A DNA stretch of 64,000 nucleotides from Sinomonas sp. ASV322 (GTDB lineage Bacteria > Actinomycetota > Actinomycetes > Actinomycetales > Micrococcaceae). The first letter of the stretch is position 1, and every line of letters starts with the position of its first letter. The position numbers were made by a program, and so were the translations under genes. Shown here piece after piece: positions 7,883 through 16,948 of this stretch. The stretch covers positions 186,001 to 250,000 of the forward strand of contig NZ_JAVFJJ010000002.1 in assembly GCF_030908245.1 (NCBI RefSeq). Direction: 5' to 3'. Under the pieces are notes generated by a model. The model saw only the letters and a list, made by a program, of their open reading frames with translations. It searched no databases and was not told the origin of the DNA.

Positions 7883-8791
7883 TTAGGTCTCGGTGTCGCG
7901 AAGGCCGGGTTCGTCCGTGTAGACGTGCAGGTCCGCGAGCATTTCCTCGTCGACAATGAGTTCAGAGCGGCTTCGAGTACCCAGATACAGTGCGACGGCG
8001 GTCGAAAGGGCCTGGACGAGGGAGACGAACGCCGTGAGGGACCGCAGGATGGTCACGCCCTCACAGTCGACGAGCAGCGTGTGCTGGGCCTGGTTGGACA
8101 GTGGCGAGGCGGCGTTGTCGGTGAGCGCGATCGTGGTGAGGCCGCGTCGACGGGCAGCCTCCAAGGCATTCACGGTGTCGGCGGTGTAGCGCCGGATCGA
8201 TATCGCGATGAAGACCTCGCCGGCCTCTAGCTCATGGAGCTCGTCGGCCAGTTGCCCGGTCACTGGCGCGAGCTGATGCACGCGGGGACGCACGAGCCGA
8301 AGCAGATAGGCAAGGAGCTGGGCCACCGAGAGGCACTTGCGCAGCCCGATGACGTGCACCCGTGGTGCGGTCGCGACGAGCTCGACAATTGCCGCCCATT
8401 GGACGGGATCGATACGCGCGAAGGTGCGTGCGAGATTCTGCTGGTCGTGGTCGACCACCGTGGCGAGCAGGTTCTCCGGCTTGGAGTCCCGCTGCGCCTG
8501 GTCGAAGCGCCTGACCATGTGCGCCTGATCGCTCAGGTGTTCACGGCATAGGCGGACCAGCGCAGGGTAGCCGTCCAGGCCCAGGCTCTTGGCGAATCGC
8601 ACCACCGAGGACTGGTGGACTTGGGCGAGCTCGGCGGTCTGCGCGATCGTACGGAAGGCGGTGCCCTCTGGATCGGTCAGCAGGAGCTCGGCGACCCTGT
8701 GCTGTCCCTTGGCCAGATCGGGCATGCGCTCGTGCAGGAGGTCCCGCAGCGCCGCGTAAGACTGCGGAGCTGTGGGGCCTGCCTGGTCCAC
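7883..8791 (-). CDS. MurR/RpiR-family transcriptional regulator with SIS domain
   Basis: A 302-residue regulator starting at GTG 8791 behind GGAGG. The N-terminal 80 residues are an RpiR-type helix-turn-helix (TIAQTAELAQVHQSSVVRFAKSLG in two halves), and residues from about 125 to 260 form a SIS domain that normally binds a phosphosugar or related ligand. It is the last gene of a minus-strand set with an aminotransferase and an amino acid permease. Palindromes at 10157-10172, 11667-11680 and 11696-11712 are the probable operators. The effector is unknown; with these neighbours it may be amino acid-linked. Confidence 0.88.
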   Translation of the reverse strand: MDQAGPTAPQSYAALRDLLHERMPDLAKGQHRVAELLLTDPEGTAFRTIAQTAELAQVHQSSVVRFAKSLGLDGYPALVRLCREHLSDQAHMVRRFDQAQRDSKPENLLATVVDHDQQNLARTFARIDPVQWAAIVELVATAPRVHVIGLRKCLSVAQLLAYLLRLVRPRVHQLAPVTGQLADELHELEAGEVFIAISIRRYTADTVNALEAARRRGLTTIALTDNAASPLSNQAQHTLLVDCEGVTILRSLTAFVSLVQALSTAVALYLGTRSRSELIVDEEMLADLHVYTDEPGLRDTET

Positions 8792-8841
8792 TCGACACCT
8801 CCGAAGATCCGGCGCGAATGGGCTCAGTTTGGGTACTGGCC

Positions 8842-10107
8842 TCAGTCGACCGCCGCAGCAACCCTACCAGTGAGCTGCGCCAGTGCACCGCGCAAGTGCG
8901 CCAGCGAGCCTGCGATCCACGGCAGGGAGGTTGGGTCCTCGCTGTTGAGTGCGGCCCATCGCTCCTCGTCGCTGACGCCGTAGAGCAGGCTCGTGGCGAC
9001 TCGGGCGCGCAGGCCCCTGTCGTCGTCGCCGAAGGCGACGCCGGGCAGCACGCCGACGCCGAACCGCTCCAGCAGCGCCGTGCTCAGCTGCGATCCGGTG
9101 CCGATGCCCTGGAGTTCCAGCGCATCGGCCACGGGTGCGAAGTCCGGGTACAGGTAGAACCCGGCCTTCGGCGGACGGCATGCCGCCCCGGCGGCGCGGA
9201 ACTCGCTGTAAACCGCCCGGGCAACCCGCGCATGGAGAACGCGAGACTTCTCGATGTGTGCGAGGACCTCCGGCTCATCCCCGAGGACATAGGCAGCGGC
9301 GGCCTGCATCGGGGCAGCCAGGCCCGACCAGACCTCGCTTCCGATGCCGACCACGGCTTCCATGAGCTGCCGGCCCCAGGCATTGTCCGGTGTTCTGGCA
9401 AAGCCGATCCGCCACCCGCCCAATGCCATGGACTTGCTCAGGCCGGTGGTGATCACCGTGCGCTCCGGAAGGCAGCTGATCGGACTCGGGGCCGAGCCGT
9501 CGTGGACCATCGAGGCATAGATTTCATCCGAGATGATCGCCAGCCCGTGGCGCTCGGCGACCGCACACACTTTTGCGATGTCCTCGGCCTCGGCGACGGT
9601 TCCGGTCGGGTTGTCCGGGACCGTCATCACCAGCGATGTCGGGTTCTTGCCCTCGGCCCTGGCGGCGCGCAGCGCCTCCTCGAGCAGATCCGGGTCGGGT
9701 ATGCCGCCAGATCGCTCCGGGATCGGCACCCACACCACGTCCTTGCCCAGCAGCGCAGCCTGGGCCGCATAGCTGACCCACGACGGGCGGGGAAGCACCA
9801 CGTCGCCGGGGATCGCCGCTAAGAGCGCGAACAGCAGGGCCTTGCTCCCGGGGGCGAGGATGGTCTGGGTCCAGTCGGTCTCGAGCCTCCGGCGGGTGAA
9901 CCACCCGGCCGCGGCCTCGCGCGCCTGCTGGGATCCTGCCACGGGGCCATACGAGTTCATGGCGGCCGAGGAGGCCAGGGCCTGGACCACGTTCGGTGGG
10001 ACGGGCAGTCCGGCTTCGCCGAATCCGAGGTGCAGCACCTTTTCTCCGGCTGCCTTCTTGGCCTGCAGCCTCTCATTGATCGCCAGCGTGGCGGAATGCA
10101 TCGTCAT
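8842..10107 (-). CDS. PLP-dependent aminotransferase, class I/II
   Basis: A 421-residue fold-type I aminotransferase. Visible motifs are the PDNPTG substrate/PLP loop, SDEIYA with the PLP-ring Asp, the Schiff-base lysine in GLSKSMALGGWRIG, and the carboxylate-binding Arg near RARVATS. It lies 65 bp after an amino acid permease and before an RpiR regulator, which suggests catabolism of the amino acid imported by that permease. A palindrome in the 65-bp gap suggests its own controlled promoter. A second in-frame ATG two codons in is an alternative start. Confidence 0.88.
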   Translation of the reverse strand: MTMHSATLAINERLQAKKAAGEKVLHLGFGEAGLPVPPNVVQALASSAAMNSYGPVAGSQQAREAAAGWFTRRRLETDWTQTILAPGSKALLFALLAAIPGDVVLPRPSWVSYAAQAALLGKDVVWVPIPERSGGIPDPDLLEEALRAARAEGKNPTSLVMTVPDNPTGTVAEAEDIAKVCAVAERHGLAIISDEIYASMVHDGSAPSPISCLPERTVITTGLSKSMALGGWRIGFARTPDNAWGRQLMEAVVGIGSEVWSGLAAPMQAAAAYVLGDEPEVLAHIEKSRVLHARVARAVYSEFRAAGAACRPPKAGFYLYPDFAPVADALELQGIGTGSQLSTALLERFGVGVLPGVAFGDDDRGLRARVATSLLYGVSDEERWAALNSEDPTSLPWIAGSLAHLRGALAQLTGRVAAAVD

Positions 10108-10156
10108 CGATTGAGGGCCCTTCTAGTGCACTTCTGCTTGCTTTGAAAGTCTAGCT

Positions 10157-10172
10157 TGCAATTGTAGTTGCA
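10157..10172. promoter_or_regulatory. Putative RpiR operator upstream of the aminotransferase
   Basis: TGCAATTGTAGTTGCA has inverted arms TGCAA/TTGCA and continues into ATCATATG. The same core, GCAAYTnnAGTTGCAT, recurs in the permease/acyltransferase divergent gap, so all three sites probably bind the local RpiR protein. Confidence 0.6.
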
Positions 10173-11600
10173 TCATATGGCTTGGCCATCCAGCTGCTCC
10201 ATCGGTTCCTCCTCGGCCGGAGCGCCGCGGCGCCGGGTCACCTGGGTGAGGATGCCCGCCGCGACGGCGATGGCGGTCACCAGCAGGGTGAGGGCAAGGG
10301 AGAGCCGGGTGTCGGCGGAGACCAGCATCCCCGCGGTGACCACCAGGAGGGCGACCAGCACCAGGACGCTGAGGTAGGGGTGGCCCCACATCTTCACCCG
10401 GAGGCTGCCGGGGTCACTTCGGTCCACCCGGGTGCGGAAGCGCAGCTGGGTCAGGGTGATACCGAAGTAGACGACGACGGCCACCGAGCCTGAGGAGTTG
10501 AGCAGGAACTGGTAGACGGAGTCGCTCGGTACAAAGTAGTTGGCCACGATCGTGGCGAGGCCGCCGGCGGAACCCAGGATCACGGCTGCGGTCGGCACGC
10601 CGTGGCGGTTGACCCGGGTGAAGGCCTTCGGCGTCTCGCCGCGCAGCGCCATGGCATGGATCATGCGCGAGGACGAGTAGATCCCTGAGTTCAGGCACGA
10701 GAGGACGGCGGTGAGCACGACCAGGTTCATGAACACGGCGGCGCCGGGGATGTGGAGCTCGTTCAGGACCGCGACGTAGGGGCTCGCGGCGACCTCCGTG
10801 GAGCTCCAGGGAAGGAGCATCACGATGACGAAGATCGAGCCGATGTAGAACAGCAGGATGCGCCAGACCACGCTGTTGATGCCCCGGCGTACCGCGTTGG
10901 CGGGATCCTTGGCCTCTCCGGCTGCGATCGTGACCACCTCGGTGCCGAAGTAGGAGAAGAAGACGGCGAGCGACGCCATGGCAACCGGCCCCCATCCTTC
11001 CGGGGCGAAGCCGCCCTGGCCGGTCAGGTTCGAGAGGCCCGGAGCGGCGAATCCGGGGAAGAGGCCCAGAATGGCAGCCAGGCCGACGAGCAGGAAGGCC
11101 ACGATGGCGGCGACCTTGATCATCGCGAACCAGAACTCGAAGGTTCCGAACGACTCGACGCGGCCGAAGTTGACCGCGATGAGCGAGGCCAGCATCACGA
11201 GCGCGGCCAGCCACGTCGGAATGGGCGGCAGGAGTCGGTGCACGATCGAGGCCCCGGCGATGGCCTCGAACCCGATGGTGACCATCCACTGGTAGGCATA
11301 CAGCCACCCGATGGACAGGCCCGCCCAGGGGCCGAACTCGCGGGTGGCGTAGGTGGCGAACGAGCCGCTGCCGGGGGCAGCCACGGCCATCTCGGCCAGC
11401 ATCCGCATCACCAGGACCACAAGCAGGCCGATCGCGGCATAGGCGACGAGCACCGCCGGACCGGCCATGCCGATCGCGCTGCCGCTGCCCACGAAGAGCC
11501 CCGCGCCGATCACGCCTCCGATCGCGATCATTGACATCTGACGATTGCCGAGCGCGTGGCGGAGGGCTCCGGCTCGTGGGGTGGAAATCTGGGAGTTCAT
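10173..11600 (-). CDS. APC-superfamily amino acid permease (GabP/AAT type)
   Basis: A 475-residue proton-coupled amino acid permease with about twelve membrane segments. The first helix carries the family signature GGVIGAGLFVGSGSAI, and PGSGSFATYATREFGPWAG follows in the first loop. ATG 11600 is chosen because GAGGATCAG precedes it; an upstream in-frame start at 11648 lacks a binding site. It is transcribed divergently from the C45 acyltransferase and upstream of the aminotransferase. The substrate could be GABA or another amino acid; sequence alone does not decide. Confidence 0.9.
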   Translation of the reverse strand: MNSQISTPRAGALRHALGNRQMSMIAIGGVIGAGLFVGSGSAIGMAGPAVLVAYAAIGLLVVLVMRMLAEMAVAAPGSGSFATYATREFGPWAGLSIGWLYAYQWMVTIGFEAIAGASIVHRLLPPIPTWLAALVMLASLIAVNFGRVESFGTFEFWFAMIKVAAIVAFLLVGLAAILGLFPGFAAPGLSNLTGQGGFAPEGWGPVAMASLAVFFSYFGTEVVTIAAGEAKDPANAVRRGINSVVWRILLFYIGSIFVIVMLLPWSSTEVAASPYVAVLNELHIPGAAVFMNLVVLTAVLSCLNSGIYSSSRMIHAMALRGETPKAFTRVNRHGVPTAAVILGSAGGLATIVANYFVPSDSVYQFLLNSSGSVAVVVYFGITLTQLRFRTRVDRSDPGSLRVKMWGHPYLSVLVLVALLVVTAGMLVSADTRLSLALTLLVTAIAVAAGILTQVTRRRGAPAEEEPMEQLDGQAI

Positions 11601-11666
11601 CTGATCCTCGCTCTGTTGCGGGTCATGTCCAGGTGCGATGTGATCCACCTGACAAAATTCAAGATG

Positions 11667-11712
11667 GCAACTAGAGTTGCATATGCGCGGCTAAATGCCA
11701 ACACCAGTTGCA
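11667..11712. promoter_or_regulatory. Two putative RpiR operators between permease and acyltransferase
   Basis: GCAACTAGAGTTGC (11667-11680) is a palindrome with perfect 6-bp arms, followed by AT. A second, less symmetric copy CCAACACCAGTTGCA ends at 11712. Both share AGTTGCAT with the site at 10157-10172. Their place in the 158-bp divergent gap would let one regulator control both directions. Confidence 0.6.
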
Positions 11713-11758
11713 TCGTTAGTCTGCGGAGGGGATCCAACACGGTTCAGAGGAGTTGCCC

Positions 11759-12868
11759 ATGCCGGCACTGGTAGTAGAGCAAGAGATCGCCGGGTTGCGC
11801 TGGCTTGTGCTGAGCGGCGAACGCCTCGACGTGTTCGCTGCCCTCGGCAGAGCCGCCAAGGAGAACATCCACGCCGTGCAGGAGGGGATGCCGGAGCGCG
11901 AGGGGCTGAGCCGCTGGGTATCCGCGGGCACCGGCGCCCGCAATTATGCCCGGGTGGCCGCGGCGACCAGACGGTACCATCCGACCGGCCTCGCCGAGCT
12001 CGCGGCCCTCGCGCGCGGCGCTGAGATTGATGCCGACTCGCTGCTGCTGGCCAACCTGCGCGGGGACCTCGGCAGCAGCGACGGCACGGGATGCTCGGAC
12101 CTGGTCTGGCGTGGCCGGAACACGGTCCTCGCGCACAATGAAGATGCCGCGCCCGCGCTCGAAGGTCAGCTGATGTTCGTCACCCTCGCGATCGACGGCG
12201 AGCCGACCGTCACGGCCCAGTGGTACCCCGGTTTCCTGCCCTCGAATGCCTTCACGGCAACCTCGAACGGCCTAGTGTGGGGCATCAACCACATCCAGGT
12301 AGCCCATCCGAGTCCAAGCCCCGGGCGTCACTTCGTGATACGGTCCCTGCAGTCCGCGCCCAATCTGACGACAGCGCTCGAATACCTGGAGGCACACCCG
12401 ATGGCCGGCGGATTCGCCGTGACCATTGGATCCTCCGCGGACGGGCGGGCGGCGCAGGTGGAAACCGCCGCCGGCCTAGTCGACATTGCCGAAATTTCCG
12501 AGAGGCAGCCTCTGCAGTGGCATTCCAACCACCTCCGCAGGCTTCCCGCCGCCCTGGATGAGCCTGTCGCTGCCACCCCCGAGGACCCGACCCGGCAGCT
12601 GGGCGGCTTCTCGGAAAGCGTCGCGCGCGGAACCCTGCTTGAGCGAATTGGACTGCCCGACGCCGAGCCCGACGACAGTTGGTTCCTGAAGGGGCTATCC
12701 GGTCCTGGGGTGTTCCGCACGGCAGCCGGAAGCGACCCGCTGATGACGCTGTGCACGACCGTGGTCAACCTCGGCGAGGACCGCATCACCGTGCGCGGTG
12801 CCGGCGGCCTCACCTCAAAGCTCCCCTTCTCCGACTTCATTCACGGACGCCTGCCACTGCACGCCTGA
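11759..12868 (+). CDS. C45-family autoproteolytic acyltransferase/hydrolase
   Basis: A 369-residue Ntn-hydrolase related to isopenicillin-N acyltransferase. These proteins self-cleave at a Gly-Cys bond and the freed Cys becomes the N-terminal nucleophile; here the site is GTG-C at Cys112, close to Cys103 of the Penicillium enzyme, followed by a conserved HNED segment. ATG 11759 has AGAGGAG 6 nt upstream. No signal peptide is seen. Being divergent from an amino acid permease and sharing operator-like repeats with it suggests it hydrolyses or forms an N-acylated amino acid or amide in that pathway. The real substrate is unknown. Confidence 0.85.
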   Translation: MPALVVEQEIAGLRWLVLSGERLDVFAALGRAAKENIHAVQEGMPEREGLSRWVSAGTGARNYARVAAATRRYHPTGLAELAALARGAEIDADSLLLANLRGDLGSSDGTGCSDLVWRGRNTVLAHNEDAAPALEGQLMFVTLAIDGEPTVTAQWYPGFLPSNAFTATSNGLVWGINHIQVAHPSPSPGRHFVIRSLQSAPNLTTALEYLEAHPMAGGFAVTIGSSADGRAAQVETAAGLVDIAEISERQPLQWHSNHLRRLPAALDEPVAATPEDPTRQLGGFSESVARGTLLERIGLPDAEPDDSWFLKGLSGPGVFRTAAGSDPLMTLCTTVVNLGEDRITVRGAGGLTSKLPFSDFIHGRLPLHA

Positions 12869-12936
12869 CACCCCGAAACCGACTAGAACGCGGGTTGTTC
12901 AGGCGGTCAGTTCGGTGGTTGCGTCCACCGCAATCG

Positions 12937-13012
12937 TGGTGGGCCCTGTGGGTCTCGAACCCACGACCCGCGGATTAAAAGTCCGCTGCTCTACCAACTG
13001 AGCTAAAGGCCC
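12937..13012 (-). tRNA. tRNA-Lys (anticodon TTT)
   Basis: The minus strand folds into a full cloverleaf: acceptor GGGCCTT/AGGGCCC, D arm GCTC-GAGC, anticodon stem GCGGA/TCCGC with loop CTTTTAA (anticodon TTT), TpsiC stem GTGGG/CCCAC with loop TTCGAGA, discriminator A and an encoded CCA end at 12937-12939. Length is 76 nt including CCA. Confidence 0.97.
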
Positions 13013-13133
13013 CAAACCGGTTTGACCGATCACCAGTACTCTAGCGCAGCGGGCCCGGCGGCGTCGTTCCGCGGCCGCCTCCAGGCCGCCGCTGGGGCCG
13101 CCCGAGTGCATGGGCACGCGGGCGGCGGAGGAG

Positions 13134-13139
13134 TACCGT
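13134..13139 (+). promoter_or_regulatory. Predicted -10 box 6 nt before the start at 13146
   Basis: TACCGT ends exactly 6 nt before the ATG at 13146. A GGAGGAG lies further upstream (about 13127-13133), so a leadered message from another promoter is also possible. Confidence 0.35.
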
Positions 13140-13145
13140 ACAAAC

Positions 13146-13793
13146 ATGAGCGAACAGTCAGGAAACGGACCGATCAGGCCGCACAAGCCGAAGCCGTTCG
13201 CGCCGATCGACTTCGAACCGTTCGCGGGCGGGGCTGACCCGGCACGGGTCTCGGAGGCCGCGCACCTCGCGGCCCAGGCCCTCGTGCGGCGCGGGCGCGA
13301 GAGCGACGACCCGGAGATCACGCGTCGGCTCGTCCGGCTCGCCGACGAGCAGGGCCTCGACGCGATCGCTGAGATGTGGGCGGAGAGCCCCGCCCGCTCG
13401 CTCCCCGGCGCACTGTGGCGCCTCTATGCCCTGCGCGCGGCCACACGAAGCGATCCCGAGCGCATCTCGGTGTACTTCAAGGCGGGCAAGGACACGGCGC
13501 AGGTCTCGCACGTCGTCGCCGGCGTCGCCGAGCCCCCGGGGGCGGAGGAGCTGACGACGATGGCGGATGCCATCCTGTCCGGAGCGTTCGACGGCGACTT
13601 CGACGTCGCGCTCGAGCGCTCGGCGGCGTTCTGCCGCGTCATCGCGCTCGGCCAGGCGACGCTCGCCGACAGCGCCGACCTGGCGAACTCGGCCCATGCG
13701 TCCAAGCTCACCCGCAACGCGCACCAGCTCGTCAAAACCGCCGAGGACCTTGAAGCCTCGGCCAGCGCGTGGCGACGCGGGCAGCTCGACTGA
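13146..13793 (+). CDS. Conserved actinobacterial protein of unknown function
   Basis: A 215-residue soluble, mostly helical protein without signal peptide or membrane segments. It opens with a charged, proline-rich stretch (PIRPHKPKPFAPIDFEPF) and continues as repeated amphipathic helices rich in Ala, Arg and Glu, e.g. ARVSEAAHLAAQALVRRGRE. No catalytic motif is visible. It is monocistronic, next to tRNA-Lys and convergent with the LuxR regulator. I do not recognise a function. Confidence 0.75.
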   Translation: MSEQSGNGPIRPHKPKPFAPIDFEPFAGGADPARVSEAAHLAAQALVRRGRESDDPEITRRLVRLADEQGLDAIAEMWAESPARSLPGALWRLYALRAATRSDPERISVYFKAGKDTAQVSHVVAGVAEPPGAEELTTMADAILSGAFDGDFDVALERSAAFCRVIALGQATLADSADLANSAHASKLTRNAHQLVKTAEDLEASASAWRRGQLD

Positions 13794-13910
13794 CCGGGAG
13801 AGGCCCCGCGTAACGCGTCCAACCACACCGCGTCAAGATTGACTAGAGGCGGAGCCCGTAGAAGACTGAAGGTGGCGTCGGACCGCGGCACCCCCGGGCT
13901 CCAACTTTTA

Positions 13911-13942
13911 GCCGCCTTGAGCGGCCATCCGCCGAGAGGCGG
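13911..13942. terminator. Two adjacent small hairpins between convergent genes
   Basis: GCCGC-CTTGA-GCGGC (13911-13925) and CCGCC-GAGA-GGCGG (13929-13942) lie between the stops of the convergent genes ending at 13793 and 13985. No T-tract follows, so the terminator reading rests on position. The remaining bases from 13794 to 13984 show nothing else. Confidence 0.4.
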
Positions 13943-13984
13943 TCCCGGTTCGACGCTCTAAGCTTCCCCCGATGAACCGGCTCC

Positions 13985-16543
13985 TCACGGAGCGTTCATG
14001 TCCCGCACGTCGCGGACCACTTCGTACAGCGCTCGCCTCGTCGTCGTATTCGTCTTGCGCAGGGCGTTGGAGATGTGGCTCTCGACCGTGCGGATGCTCA
14101 GGCCGAGCTGCTCGGCGATCTCCTGATTGGTCCGCGACCCCGCGAGCAGCGCGACCTCCGCCTCGCGCCCCGTGAGGGTGAGCCCGAGAACCTCAGGCTC
14201 GAACACCAGGTACTGCGCATCAGTCGGAAACCGGGCGACGAAGGAATCGGTGGCCCGCTCGATCGCGATCGCGACGATGGGCTCGCCCGCGAGCCGATAC
14301 CGCTTGACCGCGCCCCGCAGGAGCATGGTCGCCTGATAGACGTCGCCGTCTTGGCGATAGCCGAGCAGGAGGCTCTCGAGCCGGCGAGTATCCCGCGAGA
14401 GGACGGCGTCCGCGATCGCCAGGAGCTGATCGTGCCGCCACGCCTTGGTCGAGCGGTGCAGCCGCTCTACCCGTTCCCTGAGCCGATGCCCCGGGAGGAG
14501 GCACAGGAAGAACAGCCCGGCCATCGCGGCCTCGAACGTGTACCCGCGCTCGAGCTGCTCGTCCACGAGCCGGCTCGCCGCGTCGTCGAACCAGTCGGCG
14601 CTCACGGGCCGTCGGGACACAAGGTCATAGACCCCGGTCCCCGTCCCGGGCAGCGGCCCGACGGCCGGGGTCTCCTTGTCCGCCTGCGCGGCGAGCGGGG
14701 GGATCCCCGCTCCGCCGCGGAGGGATGCGAGCCGCAGCATCGCGTTGTGGAGCGAGTCGACGAGGAAGCCCGGCCGGCGGAGGGAGAACACCCACCCCAT
14801 GAGGTACTCGGCCTCGTCGAAGAGCCCGCGGTAGAGGAGGGCCTGCGCGGCGACGTAGCTGTGGGCAACGAGGCTGAACTGATCGGTGGTCTTGAGGGCG
14901 TCTCGGCGGCGTTCGAGGGCGTGCACGAGTGCCTCGTCCACGCGGCCGCTCGCAAACAGGGCGAGGCCACGGATGACGGGCTCGACGCGCGGAAGCATGT
15001 CGAAGCCTCCCGCAGAGTCGAGCGCTCCGAGCGCGGCCGTGGGGTTGAACCGGTAGACGGCGACGATCCCCTTGACTGCCTCGACGATGCCGCTCGTCGG
15101 GTTCCGGCTCTTGAGTCGCGCGAGGATCTTGTCGACGTTGCGGGGCACCCCGCGATAGGAGGCCTCGATGAACAGCGCGGACGCCTCGGCCTCCGCGGCC
15201 CACTCCGGCTCCGCCTTGGCGACCTGCCTTACGAGCGAGATCGCATGGTCGATGTCGCCCCCGGTGACGACCTCCCACAGCGCCTTCGTCATCGTGAAGA
15301 ACAGGAAGTCCCCCGGGTCGTGATAGACGGGGTCTGTGTGCTCGAAGACGCTCTGGATGCGGAACTTGTCGATGGGCGCGCCCCAGTAGACCCTCAGGAA
15401 GGCGGCCGCGTTCGCCATGCTCCGCTCGGCCTCCCACCTCCCGTAGAAAAGCTTTTCGAGCGCCTCGAGGCGACGATGGAAGTACCGGGTTGTCGCAAAG
15501 TCGTTGCCCTTCGCCTCGGCCCTGAGCGCGGTGACCATGGTGAGGACCGAGGTGTCGTCCGGCTCGGCGTTCTCGGGCGGGGGCGCTGGCGCGAGGAAGT
15601 TGTCGGTGATCGCGCTGCGCAGAATCTGGCGCGAGTTGCCGATGTGCCCCTTGAGATAGTCCTCGACGACGGGCGGGAACACCGATGCGAGGAGGGTCCC
15701 GTCGGGGCCCGGGACGACAGAGACGAGGCCGCGGTGCTCGAGCCCGTCGAGCACCTCGGCGCCGAGCGCGTGGACGAGATGGTCGACGGCGCTCGGCCCG
15801 CGCAGCGAGATGGTGCTGAGGGCCGTGAATTCCTCGGGGCTGATGCCCTGCAGGAGCTCCTCGACCGTGCTCGAGAGGTGCTCGTTGAGGAGGGTCTGCC
15901 CCGCCATGCGCCACTTGCCGTCACGGAGAACGAGCCGCTCGCTGAGCACCGCTGTGTCGATGATTCGCACGGCGAGCCGCAGGTTGCCGCCCGATTTCGT
16001 GAGGATGCGCGCGGCGACGTCAACGTCGACGGCCGCCCCGAGCATCGTCGCGGCGAGTGCGTTGATCTGGTCGTAGCGGAGCGGTGGGATCGGCACCGTC
16101 GCCTGGGGCAGACGACCTAAGGCGAGGGCCGGCGTCGTCAGATGGAGCGGCGACTCGCCGATCGTGACGATGAGCGGCACCTGCGTGCGCCTCTGGACGA
16201 TGTCGATGACGGACAGCGACTCGCGATCCACGTTTTCGGCGTCGTCGACGACGAGGACCCGTGGCCCGGGCCGGGACAGCTGCTCCGAAAGGAGATCGGA
16301 CACGCCGAGGATCCCGATGGCCCGCGATCGCAGGTCCAAGCCGAGCGAGAGGATCCCCGCAAACGGCACGGAAAGGAGCGATGGCGCGCCGAAGATACCG
16401 TAGACCCGGGTACCCTCATCCTCTAGTTCGTCGATGACCCTCCGTGCCACGCTCGTTCGCCCGCTCCCGGGCGCGCCGACGATCCGGACACCGAGTCCGC
16501 GCTCCGCATACGCGAGAACCCGGGCGATTTCATGCTCAAACAA
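13985..16543 (-). CDS. Large AAA-type ATPase/LuxR transcriptional regulator (copy 1)
   Basis: An 852-residue LAL-like regulator. A Walker A motif GAPGSGRTS lies at residues 23-31 and a Walker B-like VLVVDDAEN follows about 85 residues later. The long middle is helical and TPR-like, and the last 65 residues form a LuxR helix-turn-helix (LTGREAEVALLAGSRTNQEIA, then IRTVESHISNALRK). TTG 16543 is chosen because it aligns with the TTG start of the paralogue and follows GAAAGG; GTG 16582 or ATG 16624 would add residues without homology. It lies 377 bp downstream of the paralogue. Such proteins are ATP-dependent activators; the target is unknown. Confidence 0.85.
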   Translation of the reverse strand: MFEHEIARVLAYAERGLGVRIVGAPGSGRTSVARRVIDELEDEGTRVYGIFGAPSLLSVPFAGILSLGLDLRSRAIGILGVSDLLSEQLSRPGPRVLVVDDAENVDRESLSVIDIVQRRTQVPLIVTIGESPLHLTTPALALGRLPQATVPIPPLRYDQINALAATMLGAAVDVDVAARILTKSGGNLRLAVRIIDTAVLSERLVLRDGKWRMAGQTLLNEHLSSTVEELLQGISPEEFTALSTISLRGPSAVDHLVHALGAEVLDGLEHRGLVSVVPGPDGTLLASVFPPVVEDYLKGHIGNSRQILRSAITDNFLAPAPPPENAEPDDTSVLTMVTALRAEAKGNDFATTRYFHRRLEALEKLFYGRWEAERSMANAAAFLRVYWGAPIDKFRIQSVFEHTDPVYHDPGDFLFFTMTKALWEVVTGGDIDHAISLVRQVAKAEPEWAAEAEASALFIEASYRGVPRNVDKILARLKSRNPTSGIVEAVKGIVAVYRFNPTAALGALDSAGGFDMLPRVEPVIRGLALFASGRVDEALVHALERRRDALKTTDQFSLVAHSYVAAQALLYRGLFDEAEYLMGWVFSLRRPGFLVDSLHNAMLRLASLRGGAGIPPLAAQADKETPAVGPLPGTGTGVYDLVSRRPVSADWFDDAASRLVDEQLERGYTFEAAMAGLFFLCLLPGHRLRERVERLHRSTKAWRHDQLLAIADAVLSRDTRRLESLLLGYRQDGDVYQATMLLRGAVKRYRLAGEPIVAIAIERATDSFVARFPTDAQYLVFEPEVLGLTLTGREAEVALLAGSRTNQEIAEQLGLSIRTVESHISNALRKTNTTTRRALYEVVRDVRDMNAP

Positions 16544-16754
16544 CTCCGAAGACCTTTCTTGCGTTGCTTGCCCCCCATGCACCCTCGGCCTCCGCGGCAC
16601 CGGCGGCAGTCTCGGCAGTCTCACCGCCTCGACTACGTGGTGCCTTCCGCGTCGGCATCAAGGATCGCTCGCTGCGAAGCGACGCACATGCCCCAGAATC
16701 CGGGCATAGGAGTGCTCGCAGCCAACAACTGAGGGTACGACTCGAATTCGGCGC

Positions 16755-16948
16755 CTCAGTGGAGAAATCAGCTGATCTCAGTGTTGGTGGGCGCAGCAGC
16801 CTCAGCACCACACGGAGGCGGAAGCCGCCCCTCGTCCCCGGAAACGGCGCATTTCGGATCTCCGCCCTCAGTGTCGATCCGCAGATTCCGTGCCACGTCC
16901 CAGTGGAAGCGGCATCGATCTCAGTGGTCGGCGGCTCGCGGCCTCAGT
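16755..16948. repeat. Cluster of CTCAGTG heptamers in the gap between the two LuxR genes
   Basis: The 377-bp gap 16544-16920 holds no gene. It contains recurring CTCAGTG at 16755, 16777, 16867 and 16920, with near copies at 16801 (CTCAGCA), 16899 (CCCAGTG) and 16943 (CTCAGTA), all in the same orientation. The last two reach into the end of the downstream-located paralogue. Their role is unknown; binding sites for one of the two LuxR regulators is one option, chance in a C-rich region another. Confidence 0.4.
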
